This document shows positions 14,951-23,690 of a DNA stretch of 64,000 nt, one piece after another. The stretch is from the NCBI GenBank assembly GCA_025808875.1, contig CP075528.1, forward strand, positions 930,001 to 994,000. The letters run 5' to 3'. How positions within the stretch are numbered: position 1 is the stretch's first letter; every line of letters begins with the position of its first letter. The stretch is from Enhydrobacter sp. GTDB taxonomy: Bacteria; Pseudomonadota; Alphaproteobacteria; Reyranellales; Reyranellaceae. The notes under the pieces are model-generated. The model saw only the letters and a list, made by a program, of their open reading frames with translations. It was not told the origin of the DNA and ran no database searches. The position numbers were made by a program, and so were the translations under genes.

Positions 14951-15871
14951 GTGCCCTCGTTCGTCGATCGCTGGCTGGCCCTGCCGCCCAATCTGCGCGG
15001 CATCCTGTGGATCGCCATATCGGGTGTGCTGTTCGCCCTGCTCAACGTCTTCACGCTGATTCCGGCGCAGCATCTCAATCCCTATGTCATGGCGTTCCTC
15101 CGCTACGTGTTCGGCGCGCTGTTTCTGCTGCCGATCGTGCTGCGGCTCGGCCTGCATCGTTCGCTGCACACCAACCGACCCGGCCTGCACGTCGCGCGCG
15201 GCGTCATCCACACCGGCGGCATGATGCTGTGGTTCATCGGCCTGCCGCTTACCACGCTGGCCGACATCACGGCATTGGGATTCACCGGCCCGATCTTCGT
15301 CACCATCGGTGCCGCGCTGTTCCTCGGCGAGAATGTGCGTCTCAGGCGCTGGATCGCCGTTATGGTCGGGTTCGCCGGCGCCATGATCATCATCCGCCCG
15401 GGCTTTGGCGAGATCGGCTTCGGCGCGCTCTGCATCCTGCTCAGCACGCCACTCTTCTCGGCCTCGAACCTGATGGCCAAGGGCCTCGCCCGTTCGGACT
15501 CCGCCAACACCATCGTGATCTGGCAGACCATCGTCGTCATCGTCTGCTCGGCGCCCATCGCCTTGTGGTTCTGGCAGACACCGAGCTGGACGGATGTGCT
15601 GTGGTTCCTGGCCGCGGGACTGTGCGGCACGCTCGGTCACATTTGCCAGCAGCGCGGCTACCAACTCGCCGACATCACGCTTTTGCAGCCGATTGGCTTC
15701 CTGTCGCTGCTGTGGAACACGCTGCTGGGCTACTTCCTGTTCTTCCAGCAGCCCGATGTCTGGACCTTCGTCGGTGCCGCCGTGATCTTCGCCAGCGCCT
15801 TGTACATTTCGCACCGCGAGGCCGTGCGGCGCGCCCAGCTGAAGAGCGCCAGTTCGCCGCCGGCTCCCTGA
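14951..15871 (+). CDS. EamA/DMT family transporter
   Basis: 306 residues with ten predicted helices arranged as two EamA repeats (first around residues 16-140, second 155-285). Typical phrases are FRYVFGALFLLP, TTLADITALGFTGPIFVTIGAALFLGE and LADITLLQPIGFLSLLWNTLLGYFLF. Likely an inner-membrane metabolite exporter, substrate unknown. The GTG start has no ribosome-binding site but a CATAGT hexamer six bases upstream (14939-14944), suggesting a leaderless transcript. Confidence 0.85.
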   Translation: MPSFVDRWLALPPNLRGILWIAISGVLFALLNVFTLIPAQHLNPYVMAFLRYVFGALFLLPIVLRLGLHRSLHTNRPGLHVARGVIHTGGMMLWFIGLPLTTLADITALGFTGPIFVTIGAALFLGENVRLRRWIAVMVGFAGAMIIIRPGFGEIGFGALCILLSTPLFSASNLMAKGLARSDSANTIVIWQTIVVIVCSAPIALWFWQTPSWTDVLWFLAAGLCGTLGHICQQRGYQLADITLLQPIGFLSLLWNTLLGYFLFFQQPDVWTFVGAAVIFASALYISHREAVRRAQLKSASSPPAP

Positions 15872-15878
15872 CGACGTC

Positions 15879-16871
15879 TCAGCCGCCGGTGACGCTCATG
15901 TGGCGGCCGACGGCCGGTCCGCTGTGGCGTCGGTCGATGATGAAGTCGTGGCCCTTGGGCTTGCGGGCGATCGCCTCGGTGATCGCCTTGTCGAGCAGTT
16001 CGTCGTTGGTCGAGGCGCGCAGCGGCGCGCGCAGGTCGGCGGCATCGTCCTGGCCGAGGCACATGTAGAGCGTTCCCGTGCAGGTCAACCGCACGCGGTT
16101 GCAGCTCTCGCAGAAATTGTGGGTAAGCGGGGTGATGAAGCCCAGCCGTCCACCCGTTTCCTCGACTGTGAAGTAGCGTGCCGGTCCACCGGTGCGATAG
16201 TCGGTTTCGGTGAGAGTGAACTCACGGGCTATACCGGCGCGCGCCAGAGACAGCGGCAGGTATTGCTCGAGCCGGTTCTCGCCGCCGATGTCGCCCATCG
16301 GCATGACTTCGATCAGCACCAGATCCATGCCGCGGCCGTGGCTCCAGCGGATCAGCTCGCTGAATTCCATGTCGTTGACGCCGCGCAGCGCCACTGCGTT
16401 GATCTTGATCCTAAGCCCGGCCTGTTGTGCGGCGTCGAGGCCGCGCATCACCTGGTCGAGGTCGCCCCAGCGGGTGAGTTCACGGAACTTCGCCCTATCG
16501 AGCGTGTCGAGCGAGACGTTCACCCGCCGCACGCCGATCTCGGCCAGTTCACGGGCATACCGGCCGAGCTGGCTGCCGTTGGTGGTGAGGGTCAATTCCT
16601 CGAGCGCGCCAGTCTCCAAATGACGACCGAGGCCGCGGAACAGTGACATCACGTTCTTGCGCACCAGCGGCTCACCGCCGGTCAGGCGGAGCTTCTTGAC
16701 GCCGCGCCGGACGAAGGCGCTGCACAGCCGCTCCAGCTCCTCGAGCGACAGCACCTCAGCCTTGGGCAGGAAGGTCATGTCCTCGGCCATGCAATAGACG
16801 CAGCGGAAGTCGCAGCGGTCCGTCACCGAGACGCGCAAGTAGCTGATATGCCGGCCAAAAGGATCGATCAT
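15879..16871 (-). CDS. moaA: GTP 3',8-cyclase (molybdenum cofactor synthesis)
   Basis: 330-residue radical SAM enzyme for the first step of molybdopterin synthesis. The SAM cluster is Cys20-x3-Cys24-x2-Cys27 (CDFRCVYC); the second, GTP-binding cluster is formed by [11 protein letters not shown] near residue 260. The C-terminal Gly-Gly (SVTGG) needed for catalysis is present. Its ATG overlaps the stop of the ligase gene upstream by 4 bases, so it is translationally coupled to a DNA repair gene, an unusual pairing. A molybdenum enzyme (SorA) is encoded 25 kb away. Confidence 0.96.
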   Translation of the reverse strand: MIDPFGRHISYLRVSVTDRCDFRCVYCMAEDMTFLPKAEVLSLEELERLCSAFVRRGVKKLRLTGGEPLVRKNVMSLFRGLGRHLETGALEELTLTTNGSQLGRYARELAEIGVRRVNVSLDTLDRAKFRELTRWGDLDQVMRGLDAAQQAGLRIKINAVALRGVNDMEFSELIRWSHGRGMDLVLIEVMPMGDIGGENRLEQYLPLSLARAGIAREFTLTETDYRTGGPARYFTVEETGGRLGFITPLTHNFCESCNRVRLTCTGTLYMCLGQDDAADLRAPLRASTNDELLDKAITEAIARKPKGHDFIIDRRHSGPAVGRHMSVTGG

Positions 16872-18481
16872 GACGCGCTGATAATGGTGTCGGGGGCCTT
16901 CTCCGGCAAGAGGCGCAGGAGATTGTTGATCGTATCGGCTTCGGCGGCCGGCTTGTCCCTGCGGATGCGATGGATACGCGGAAAACGCAATGCCAACCCG
17001 GACTTGTGCCGGGGCGAGCGGGCGATGCCGTCGAAGGCGATCTCGAGCACCAGATCGGGTGCGACCTCACGGACCGGGCCGAAGCGGTTGGTCGTGTGAT
17101 CGCGCACCCACTTGTCGAGCCAGCGCAGCTCCTCGTCGGTGAAGCCGAAATAGGCCTTGCCGACCGGCGCCAGCTCGCGCCCGCCATCGGCTGCCTCGCG
17201 CCAGCAGCCGAACGTGTAGTCGGAGTAGAAGGAGCTCCGCTTGCCGTGGCCGCGCTGGGCGTACATCAGCACGCAATCGACGAGGTGCGGGTCGCGTTTC
17301 CATTTGAACCACGGGCCCTTGGGCCGGCCGGCGAGATAGGGGCTGTCGCCGCGCTTCAGCATCACGCCTTCGATGCCGTCGGCGCGCATCTCCTCACGCA
17401 ACTTGGCAAGGTTCTCCCAGGTATCGAAGGGCACCAGGGGCGAGACGTCGAAACGCGGATGCGGCTTGAGCGCCATCCAGGCTTCGAGGTGCGTGCGGCG
17501 CTGGTCGAAGGGCAGGGCGCGCAGGTCCTGACCCTCCAGCCACAGCACGTCGTACAGGCGCACGTGGGCGGGATGCTCCTTCAGCATCCTGGGCGTGACG
17601 GCCTTGCGGTTCAGTCGTTGCTGCAGGTCGTTGAACGGCGCGACGGCTTCCTCGCGCCGCACCAGCAGCTCGCCGTCGAACACGCCCTCGAAGTCGATCG
17701 CCTCGATGATGTCGGGGAAGGCGCCCGACACGTCCTCGCCGGCGCGGCTGTAGAGCCGCTTGATGCCGTCCGACGAGGCGACCTGCACGCGAATGCCGTC
17801 CCATTTCCACTCGGCACGGAAGTGCGCCGGGTCGAGCGAATCGAGCTCAGGCCGCTCGATCGGGTTGGCCAGCATCGGCGGCAGGAAGGCGCCACCGGCG
17901 TTGGTGCTGGGCCTGGGCGCCTCGTGCAGCAGCCAGTCGAACAGCGGCCGGTAGGGCGGCGTGAGGCCGTGCCAGATCTCCTCGACCTCGTTCACCGGCT
18001 TGTCACCGATGTTGGCGACGGCCTGCTTGGCCAGCCGCGCCGAGACGCCGACCCGCAGGGCCCCGGTCAACAGCTTCAGGAGTGCCCACCGTCCCGTCGC
18101 GTCGAGCGAGTCGAGCCAGCGCTTGAGGATGCCCGGTGTCTGCAATTTGGTCGCGCGCTGCAGCGTCTCGACGACCTCGCCCAACGCGGGTGGCGGCCCT
18201 GAACTCGGATCGCTCTCCCAGACCAGCGCCAATGTCTCGGCGAGATCGCCGACGTAGTCGTAGGACCAGTGAAACAGCTCGCCGCCGATCTTGTCCTCGC
18301 CGAAGCCGCGCAGCAGCGCCGGCTTGGCCGTCGGGAAATCCAGGCCACCTGTCATCGCCGCCAGCGCCCAGCCACGGTCAGGATCGGGCACCTCGCGCAG
18401 ATAGGTCTCGATCAGCCTGAGCTTGGCGTTGCGCGCTGGCTGATAGGACAGCGAATCGAGCAACTCGGCGAAGGCCTGCAC
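16868..18481 (-). CDS. ATP-dependent DNA ligase (ligase-associated repair cluster)
   Basis: 537 residues. An N-terminal DNA-binding domain (about 1-195) precedes the nucleotidyltransferase domain, whose adenylated lysine is Lys226 in EWKWDGIR (KxDG). Downstream motifs include [21 protein letters not shown] and WFKWKRDP, and the OB fold closes the protein. This is the type found with an exonuclease and Lhr-like helicase in DNA damage clusters. The gene starts 3 bases after the exonuclease stop and runs into moaA. Confidence 0.93.
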   Translation of the reverse strand: MQAFAELLDSLSYQPARNAKLRLIETYLREVPDPDRGWALAAMTGGLDFPTAKPALLRGFGEDKIGGELFHWSYDYVGDLAETLALVWESDPSSGPPPALGEVVETLQRATKLQTPGILKRWLDSLDATGRWALLKLLTGALRVGVSARLAKQAVANIGDKPVNEVEEIWHGLTPPYRPLFDWLLHEAPRPSTNAGGAFLPPMLANPIERPELDSLDPAHFRAEWKWDGIRVQVASSDGIKRLYSRAGEDVSGAFPDIIEAIDFEGVFDGELLVRREEAVAPFNDLQQRLNRKAVTPRMLKEHPAHVRLYDVLWLEGQDLRALPFDQRRTHLEAWMALKPHPRFDVSPLVPFDTWENLAKLREEMRADGIEGVMLKRGDSPYLAGRPKGPWFKWKRDPHLVDCVLMYAQRGHGKRSSFYSDYTFGCWREAADGGRELAPVGKAYFGFTDEELRWLDKWVRDHTTNRFGPVREVAPDLVLEIAFDGIARSPRHKSGLALRFPRIHRIRRDKPAAEADTINNLLRLLPEKAPDTIISAS

Positions 18482-18484
18482 GGT

Positions 18485-19522
18485 TCAGGCGCCTTCTTCC
18501 TCGCGGCCGGCGAGGTGCAGCGCCTCGGCGTCCAATCCGATCGAGCGCGCCATGTGGACCAGCGCCTCCTCGCGGCCATGCGTCACCCAGACCTTGCCGG
18601 GAGCGACATCTTTTAGGGTCTGGCAGAGCTCGGGCCAGTCGGCATGGTCCGAGATCACCAGCGGCAGCTCGGCGCCGCTCTGGCGGGCGCGGGCGCGCAC
18701 GCGCATCCAGCCCGAGCAGACCGCCGGCAGTGGATCGGCGAAGCGTCGCGCCCAGCGGTCGGCCAGGGCCGAGGGCGGGCAGAGCACGATGGCGCCTTTG
18801 AAGGTCTCGAGGATGGCGTCCGAGACGAGGGCGATGTCACCGAGATCGACGCCGTGCTCCTGGTAGAGCTTGCAGAGCGGCATCAGGCTGCCATGCAGCC
18901 ACAATCGCTTGTCCCAGCCGGCGGCGCGCAGGAGCTTGATGACGCGTTGGCACTTGCCGAGCGAATAGACGCCCACCAGATGCGTGCGCTCGGGAAAGGT
19001 GGTGACCGAACGCAGCAGCTTGCCGATCTCGCCGGCGTCCGACGGATGGTGGAATACCGGCAGCGCGAAGGTCGCCTCGGTGATGAAGACGTCGCAGGGG
19101 ATCGGCTCGAAGGGCGGGCAGGTGGCGTCGGGCCGGCGCTTGAAGTCGCCCGAGACGACGATGCGCTGGCCGCGATAGTCCAGCACCGCCTGCGCCGAGC
19201 CCAGGATATGGCCGGCCGGCATCAGGCTGAGGTCGACCTCGCCGATCCGCACGCTCTCGCCATATTTCAGCGGCTGTTGCGCCGTATCGGGCATATCCTC
19301 GAAGCGCGCGCGCATGATGGCGAGCGTCTCGGGCGTGGCGAGCGCCGCGCGATGCCCCGGCCGTGCATGGTCGCCGTGGCCGTGCGTAATCACGGCCCGG
19401 TTCACCGCCACGGCGGGGTCGACATAGAAGTCGCCGGGCTCACAATAGAGGCCGCGCGGCGTGGGATAGAGCCAGGCCCTGGGATTCACAGGAGTGGGGT
19501 TCAGGACAGTGTCGGTCGTCAT
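18485..19522 (-). CDS. Ligase-associated DNA exonuclease (MBL/beta-CASP)
   Basis: 345 residues of metallo-beta-lactamase fold with the metal motif THGHGDHARPGH near residue 45 and PAGHILGSAQ further on, followed by a beta-CASP-like part and the C-terminal SDHADW and VTHGREEAL motifs. This matches the mRNA-3'-end-processing-like exonucleases encoded next to bacterial ATP-dependent ligases. Operonic with the ligase. Divergent from the helicase, with only 28 bases between the start codons. Confidence 0.93.
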   Translation of the reverse strand: MTTDTVLNPTPVNPRAWLYPTPRGLYCEPGDFYVDPAVAVNRAVITHGHGDHARPGHRAALATPETLAIMRARFEDMPDTAQQPLKYGESVRIGEVDLSLMPAGHILGSAQAVLDYRGQRIVVSGDFKRRPDATCPPFEPIPCDVFITEATFALPVFHHPSDAGEIGKLLRSVTTFPERTHLVGVYSLGKCQRVIKLLRAAGWDKRLWLHGSLMPLCKLYQEHGVDLGDIALVSDAILETFKGAIVLCPPSALADRWARRFADPLPAVCSGWMRVRARARQSGAELPLVISDHADWPELCQTLKDVAPGKVWVTHGREEALVHMARSIGLDAEALHLAGREEEGA

Positions 19523-19550
19523 CGAGCGCGAGGCATCCTACCTGTCAGAT

Positions 19551-21995
19551 ATGGGGCTGCCCGACCTGTTTGCACGCTGGTTCGAAAGTCGCGGCTGGAC
19601 GCCCCGCCGCCATCAGCTTGCCTTGGTCGATCTGGCAAGAGCCGGCAGCAGTGCGCTGCTGATCGCGCCGACCGGCGGTGGCAAGACCCTGGCCGGCTTC
19701 CTGCCGTCGCTGATCGAGCTCACCGAGCGGCGCCAGGCCGGCAGGGACCTCGCTCATGCCAAAGGCAAGGGCGAGTTGCATACGCTCTACATCTCGCCAC
19801 TCAAGGCGCTGGCTACCGACATCCGGCGCAACCTCGAGACGCCCATCGCGGAGATGCATCTGCCGGTCCGGGCCGAGAGCCGCACCGGCGACACGCCGCA
19901 GAGCCGGCGACTCCGCCAGCGCGAGCGGCCGCCTGACCTTCTGCTGACGACGCCCGAGTCGCTGGCACTTCTGCTCAGCTACCCGGACGCGGCGCAGTTC
20001 TTCGCCAGCGTGCGCTGCGTCATCGTCGACGAGCTGCATTCCTTCGCCACGTCCAAGCGCGGCCATCACCTGGCGCTCTGCCTCGCGCGTGTCGCGGCGT
20101 TGGCGCCGGCGGCGCGCTTCATCGGCCTTTCCGCCACGGTCGCCGATCCGCCGGCGCTCGCCGACTATCTGCAGCTGCGCGACGGCGAATCCGTCGAGGT
20201 CGTCGAGGGCGAGCCCGGCGCGCCGCCCAAGGTGACCCTCGTCGACGCGCATGAGCGCCTGCCGTGGGGCGGCCACATGGGCCATCACGCCGTGCCCGAG
20301 GTCTACAACATCATTCGCCACCACAAGACTTCGATCGTGTTCGTCAACACGCGCGCCCAGGCCGAGCTGGTCTTCGACCATCTGTGGCGGATCAACGAGG
20401 AGAACCTGCCGATCGGCCTCCATCATGGTTCGCTGGCGGTCGAGCAACGGCGCAAGGTCGAGGCGGCGATGGCGGCCGGTCGATTGCGCGCCGTGGTGGC
20501 GACCAGTTCGCTCGATCTCGGCATCGACTGGGGCGACGTCGACCTCGTGATCCAGATGGGCGCCCCCAAGGGCGTCAGCCGGCTGATGCAGCGGATCGGC
20601 CGAGCCAACCACCGGCTGGAGGAACCCAGCAAGGCGATGATCGCGCCCGCTAACCGCTTCGAGGTGCTGGAGTCGCTGGCCGCGCTGGAGGCGATCGAGG
20701 CGAGGGAGCTCGATGGCGACCCGCCACGCCCGCCCTGCCTCGACGTGCTGGCGCAACACATCGTCGGAACGGCTTGCGCCCAGCCCATCGATCGCGAGGC
20801 GCTCTTTGCGGAAGTGCGGCGGGCGCAACCCTATCGGGACTTGCCGCGCGAGGATTTCGACGATGCGTTCGACTTCGTGGCGACCGGTGGCTATGCGCTT
20901 GCGGCCTACGACCGTTGGCATCGGCTGAAGAAGCTGCCGGATGGACGCTGGATGCTGGCCTCGCCCGTAATCGCCCGGCAGTTCCGCTTGAATGTCGGCA
21001 CCATCGTCGAGCTGCCCCTGATCAAGGTGAAGCTGAAGCGCGGCCCTGTCCTGGGCGAGGTCGAGGAGTCCTTCGTCCAGGGCCTGGTGCCGGGCGACAC
21101 CTTCGTCTTCGCCGGCCGGCTGCTGCGCTTCGATGGCGTGCGTGAACTGGTGGCGCAATGCGCGCTGGCGACTGGCGGCGATCCCAAGGTGCCGGCCTAT
21201 GGCGGCGGGCGCCTGCCGCTCTCGACCTTCCTGGCCGCCCGCGTGCGCGGCATCCTGCAGGACCCGTCGCGCCATCCCGGGCTGCCGCACGAGGTACGCG
21301 AATGGCTGCGCATCCAGCGCTTCCGCTCCACCCTGCCGCAGAGCGACCGCCTGCTGGTCGAGGGCTTCCCGCGCGGCTCCAAGCAGTTCGTCGTCGCCTA
21401 CTGCTTCGCGGGAAGGAACGCGCACCAGACGCTCGGCATGCTGCTGACCCGGCGCATGGAGCGCCTGGGATTGAAGCCGCTGGGCTTCGTCGCCACCGAC
21501 TACGTGCTCGGCATCTGGGGGCTCCGGCCACCGACCAAGGCGCAGCTCGACCGGCTCTTCGACGAGGACATGCTGGGCGACGACCTTGAGGCGTGGATGG
21601 ACGAATCGACGATGCTGCGCCGCTCGTTCCGCAACGTCGCGGTGATCGCCGGCCTGATCGAGCGGCGCTTCCCCGGCGAGGAGAAGTCGCGGCGCCAGGT
21701 CACCTTCAGCTCCGACCTGATCTACGACGCGCTGCGCAAGCACGAACCCGACCACATCCTGCTGCGCGCCACGCGCCAGGACGCCGCCTGGCAACTCGCC
21801 GACCTCCGCCGCCTGGGCGACCTGCTGCGCCGCGCCAGAGGGCGCATCGATTATCGCCGGCTCGATCGTATTTCACCGCTTGCCGTGCCGGTGCTGCTCG
21901 AGATCGGCAAGGAACGGGTGCTTGACGGCACGGCCGAGGACGAACTCCTGGACATCGCCGCGCAGGAATTGATCGAAGAGGCGACGCGCCTGTAG
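19551..21995 (+). CDS. Ligase-associated Lhr-like DEXH helicase
   Basis: 814-residue superfamily 2 helicase. Motifs in order: GWTPRRHQ (Q motif), APTGGGKT (Walker A), TTPESLALLL, VDELHSF (DEVH-type box), GLSATVADP (motif III), TSSLDLGIDWGDVDLVIQMGAPKGVSRLMQRIGRANH (motifs V-VI), then a long Lhr-core C-terminal region. Acts as an ATP-dependent 3'-5' translocase in repair. ATG at 19551 chosen because homology begins GLPDLFARWFESRGW; an earlier GTG would overlap the exonuclease gene. The metallophosphoesterase often found with this set is not next to it. Confidence 0.92.
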   Translation: MGLPDLFARWFESRGWTPRRHQLALVDLARAGSSALLIAPTGGGKTLAGFLPSLIELTERRQAGRDLAHAKGKGELHTLYISPLKALATDIRRNLETPIAEMHLPVRAESRTGDTPQSRRLRQRERPPDLLLTTPESLALLLSYPDAAQFFASVRCVIVDELHSFATSKRGHHLALCLARVAALAPAARFIGLSATVADPPALADYLQLRDGESVEVVEGEPGAPPKVTLVDAHERLPWGGHMGHHAVPEVYNIIRHHKTSIVFVNTRAQAELVFDHLWRINEENLPIGLHHGSLAVEQRRKVEAAMAAGRLRAVVATSSLDLGIDWGDVDLVIQMGAPKGVSRLMQRIGRANHRLEEPSKAMIAPANRFEVLESLAALEAIEARELDGDPPRPPCLDVLAQHIVGTACAQPIDREALFAEVRRAQPYRDLPREDFDDAFDFVATGGYALAAYDRWHRLKKLPDGRWMLASPVIARQFRLNVGTIVELPLIKVKLKRGPVLGEVEESFVQGLVPGDTFVFAGRLLRFDGVRELVAQCALATGGDPKVPAYGGGRLPLSTFLAARVRGILQDPSRHPGLPHEVREWLRIQRFRSTLPQSDRLLVEGFPRGSKQFVVAYCFAGRNAHQTLGMLLTRRMERLGLKPLGFVATDYVLGIWGLRPPTKAQLDRLFDEDMLGDDLEAWMDESTMLRRSFRNVAVIAGLIERRFPGEEKSRRQVTFSSDLIYDALRKHEPDHILLRATRQDAAWQLADLRRLGDLLRRARGRIDYRRLDRISPLAVPVLLEIGKERVLDGTAEDELLDIAAQELIEEATRL

Positions 21996-22004
21996 TCTCT
22001 CTGC

Positions 22005-23117
22005 ATGGATATAGCCGAGACTTTGGAGAAGGCCGTCGCCGCGGGCGACGTGCCGGGCGTCGCTGCTGCCGCGGCCACCGACAAGGGCATCGTCTTCGAA
22101 GGTGCGGCGGGATCGCTCGCGTTCGACAGCGTCATCTGGATTGCCTCGATGAGCAAGGCGATCACCGGCGCGGCGGCCATGCAGCTCGTCGAGCGCGGCA
22201 AGCTCGCGCTCGACGGGCCGGCGGCGGAGATCGTGCCGGAGCTCGGCAGAAAGGGCGTACTGACGGGCTTCGATGCATCGGGCAACGCGATCACGCGCCC
22301 GCCGAAGCGACCTGTCACGCTCCGTCATCTGCTGACGCACACGTCAGGCCTGGGCTACGACACCTGGAACGCCGACATCATGGAGTACCGGCAGGCGACG
22401 GGTATTCCCGCCGTCGGCTCGTGCCAGAACGCGGCCCTCACCACACCATTGCTGGCCGATCCGGGCGAACGCTGGGAGTACGGGATCTCCATCGACTGGG
22501 CGGGCAAGATGGTCGAGGCGGCAAGCGGGCAGAGGCTCGACGGCTATCTCAAGGATAACATCTTCGACCCGCTCGGCATGAGCGACACCGGCTTCAAGAT
22601 CGGCGCGGCACAGCGACCACGCAAGGCGCGCATGCACACGCGCTCAGCCGACGGCGGCCTGGTCGCGGTCGATCACGAACTGCCGCAGGATCCGGAATTC
22701 CACATGGGCGGCGGCGGGCTCTATTCGACCGTCGGCGACTATCTGAAGTTCACGCGCATGATCCTGGCCGGCGGGCAGGGCGTGCTCAGGCCCGAGACGG
22801 TGGCGCTGATGTCGAAGAACGCGATGGGCGAGGTCTCCTGTCGGCTGCTCAGGAGCCAGCTCCCCCACCTCAGCACCGACTTGAACTTCGTCGCCGGCAT
22901 GAAATGGGGACTGTCCTTCATGATCAATCCTGCGGCATTTCCCGGCCGACGGTCGGCCGGAAGCCTTTCCTGGGGCGGCCTTGCCAACAGCTACTACTGG
23001 ATCGATCCCGTCCGGAGGGTGACCGGCGTGTGGGCGACGCAGCTTCTGCCATTCTACGAAGCGAGGGCCATTTCGCGTTTCGACGCCTTCGAGGGCGCGG
23101 TGTACGCGACGCTCTGA
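22005..23117 (+). CDS. Serine hydrolase, beta-lactamase/EstB family
   Basis: 370 residues. The active-site SxxK is Ser48-Met-Ser-Lys51 (IASMSKAITG); the Tyr of the second motif is in RWEYGISIDW, and the KTG-like strand is SWGGLANSYYW. No signal peptide is seen, so it is probably a cytoplasmic esterase rather than a secreted beta-lactamase. The 3' end overlaps the convergent small membrane protein gene by 64 bases. Confidence 0.85.
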   Translation: MDIAETLEKAVAAGDVPGVAAAAATDKGIVFEGAAGSLAFDSVIWIASMSKAITGAAAMQLVERGKLALDGPAAEIVPELGRKGVLTGFDASGNAITRPPKRPVTLRHLLTHTSGLGYDTWNADIMEYRQATGIPAVGSCQNAALTTPLLADPGERWEYGISIDWAGKMVEAASGQRLDGYLKDNIFDPLGMSDTGFKIGAAQRPRKARMHTRSADGGLVAVDHELPQDPEFHMGGGGLYSTVGDYLKFTRMILAGGQGVLRPETVALMSKNAMGEVSCRLLRSQLPHLSTDLNFVAGMKWGLSFMINPAAFPGRRSAGSLSWGGLANSYYWIDPVRRVTGVWATQLLPFYEARAISRFDAFEGAVYATL

Positions 23118-23242
23118 GCGGGCTGCCGGACCTGTTTTCGGACCCAGATCGTGTATTGGAGGCGGGCGGTGGCCAGCGCGATGCCGAAGGTGGCGAAGGC
23201 GCCAAGTACCAGAACCAGATAGTAGAATTCGCTGTTCGTCAT
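23054..23242 (-). CDS. Small single-span membrane protein, FNR-box controlled
   Basis: 62 residues: MTNSEFYYLVLVLGAFATFGIALATARLQYTIWVRKQ, i.e. one transmembrane helix followed by a basic cytoplasmic tail. GGAGG lies six bases before the ATG. The gene is convergent with and overlaps the end of the serine hydrolase gene. A perfect FNR/FixK palindrome is 48-61 bases upstream (23290-23303), which argues the gene is real and induced at low oxygen. Size and topology recall small subunits of respiratory oxidases, but I do not recognise the family. Confidence 0.6.
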   Translation of the reverse strand: MTNSEFYYLVLVLGAFATFGIALATARLQYTIWVRKQVRQPAQSVAYTAPSKASKREMALAS

Positions 23243-23289
23243 AAGACCCTCCAATAAGAGGGACTTTAATCCCCGACCCTGTGGGGGCT

Positions 23290-23303
23290 TTGATCTGGAT
23301 CAA
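23290..23303. promoter_or_regulatory. Perfect FNR/FixK-type box
   Basis: TTGATCTGGATCAA matches the FNR/Anr/FixK consensus TTGAT-N4-ATCAA at every defined position. On the minus strand an ATTAAAGT hexamer region (23263-23270) lies at the place expected for a -10 element if the box is centred near -41.5, placing the transcript start about 12-14 bases before the ATG at 23242. The box overlaps the last codons of the secreted-protein gene. Confidence 0.75.
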
Positions 23304-23680
23304 CCGCCTCCCGGTTCGGCGCTGGCGATGAACCTGCGGTACTTGAGGTACAGACGGTTGAGGCGGTCGAGATTGCGGGCCGAATCGGGTCCGCCCCAGC
23401 GCCGGTTGACGGCCACGGCGGCGTCGATCGTCGCCAACTGACCGCGACACGCTTCGATCCAGCGCGATGAATCGGTGGCGATGATTCCCTCGCGTACCTG
23501 TCGCGTCAGAAGGGCGTCGACGTTCATCGCCCGACAGGTGTGGCCGTAGGCGGCGACACGCTGGTCGGCCGAGCGCATCCAGTCATCGAGCACGGTCGGC
23601 GTGTAGCGCGAGCAATCGTCGAGCGGCTGGGCAAACGCGGGAAAGCCGAACAGCAGCAGGACAGCGAGAAAGGGCCTCAC
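23300..23680 (-). CDS. Small secreted protein of unknown function
   Basis: 126 residues with a clear signal peptide MRPFLAVLLLFGFPAFAQP, then a mature domain with three Cys (DDCSRY, HTCRAM, EACRGQ), several Trp and a basic C-terminal helix RLNRLYLKYRRFIAS. GTG start 10 bases after the dnaE2 stop, so it is probably on the same SOS-induced transcript. I do not recognise the family; a periplasmic helical protein is all that can be said. It ends in the FNR box of the next gene. Confidence 0.7.
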   Translation of the reverse strand: MRPFLAVLLLFGFPAFAQPLDDCSRYTPTVLDDWMRSADQRVAAYGHTCRAMNVDALLTRQVREGIIATDSSRWIEACRGQLATIDAAVAVNRRWGGPDSARNLDRLNRLYLKYRRFIASAEPGGG

Positions 23681-23690
23681 GCGCAACGCC

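Noticed and set aside
19545..21794. Long minus-strand open frame opposite the helicase
   Set aside because: All helicase motifs lie on the plus strand; the opposite frame has no domain and no ribosome-binding site.
23243..23266. Hairpin AAGACCCTC/GAGGGACTT before the small membrane protein as an RNA switch
   Set aside because: One mismatch in nine, and with the FNR box placing the transcript start near 23255-23257 most of the left part of the stem would not be transcribed.
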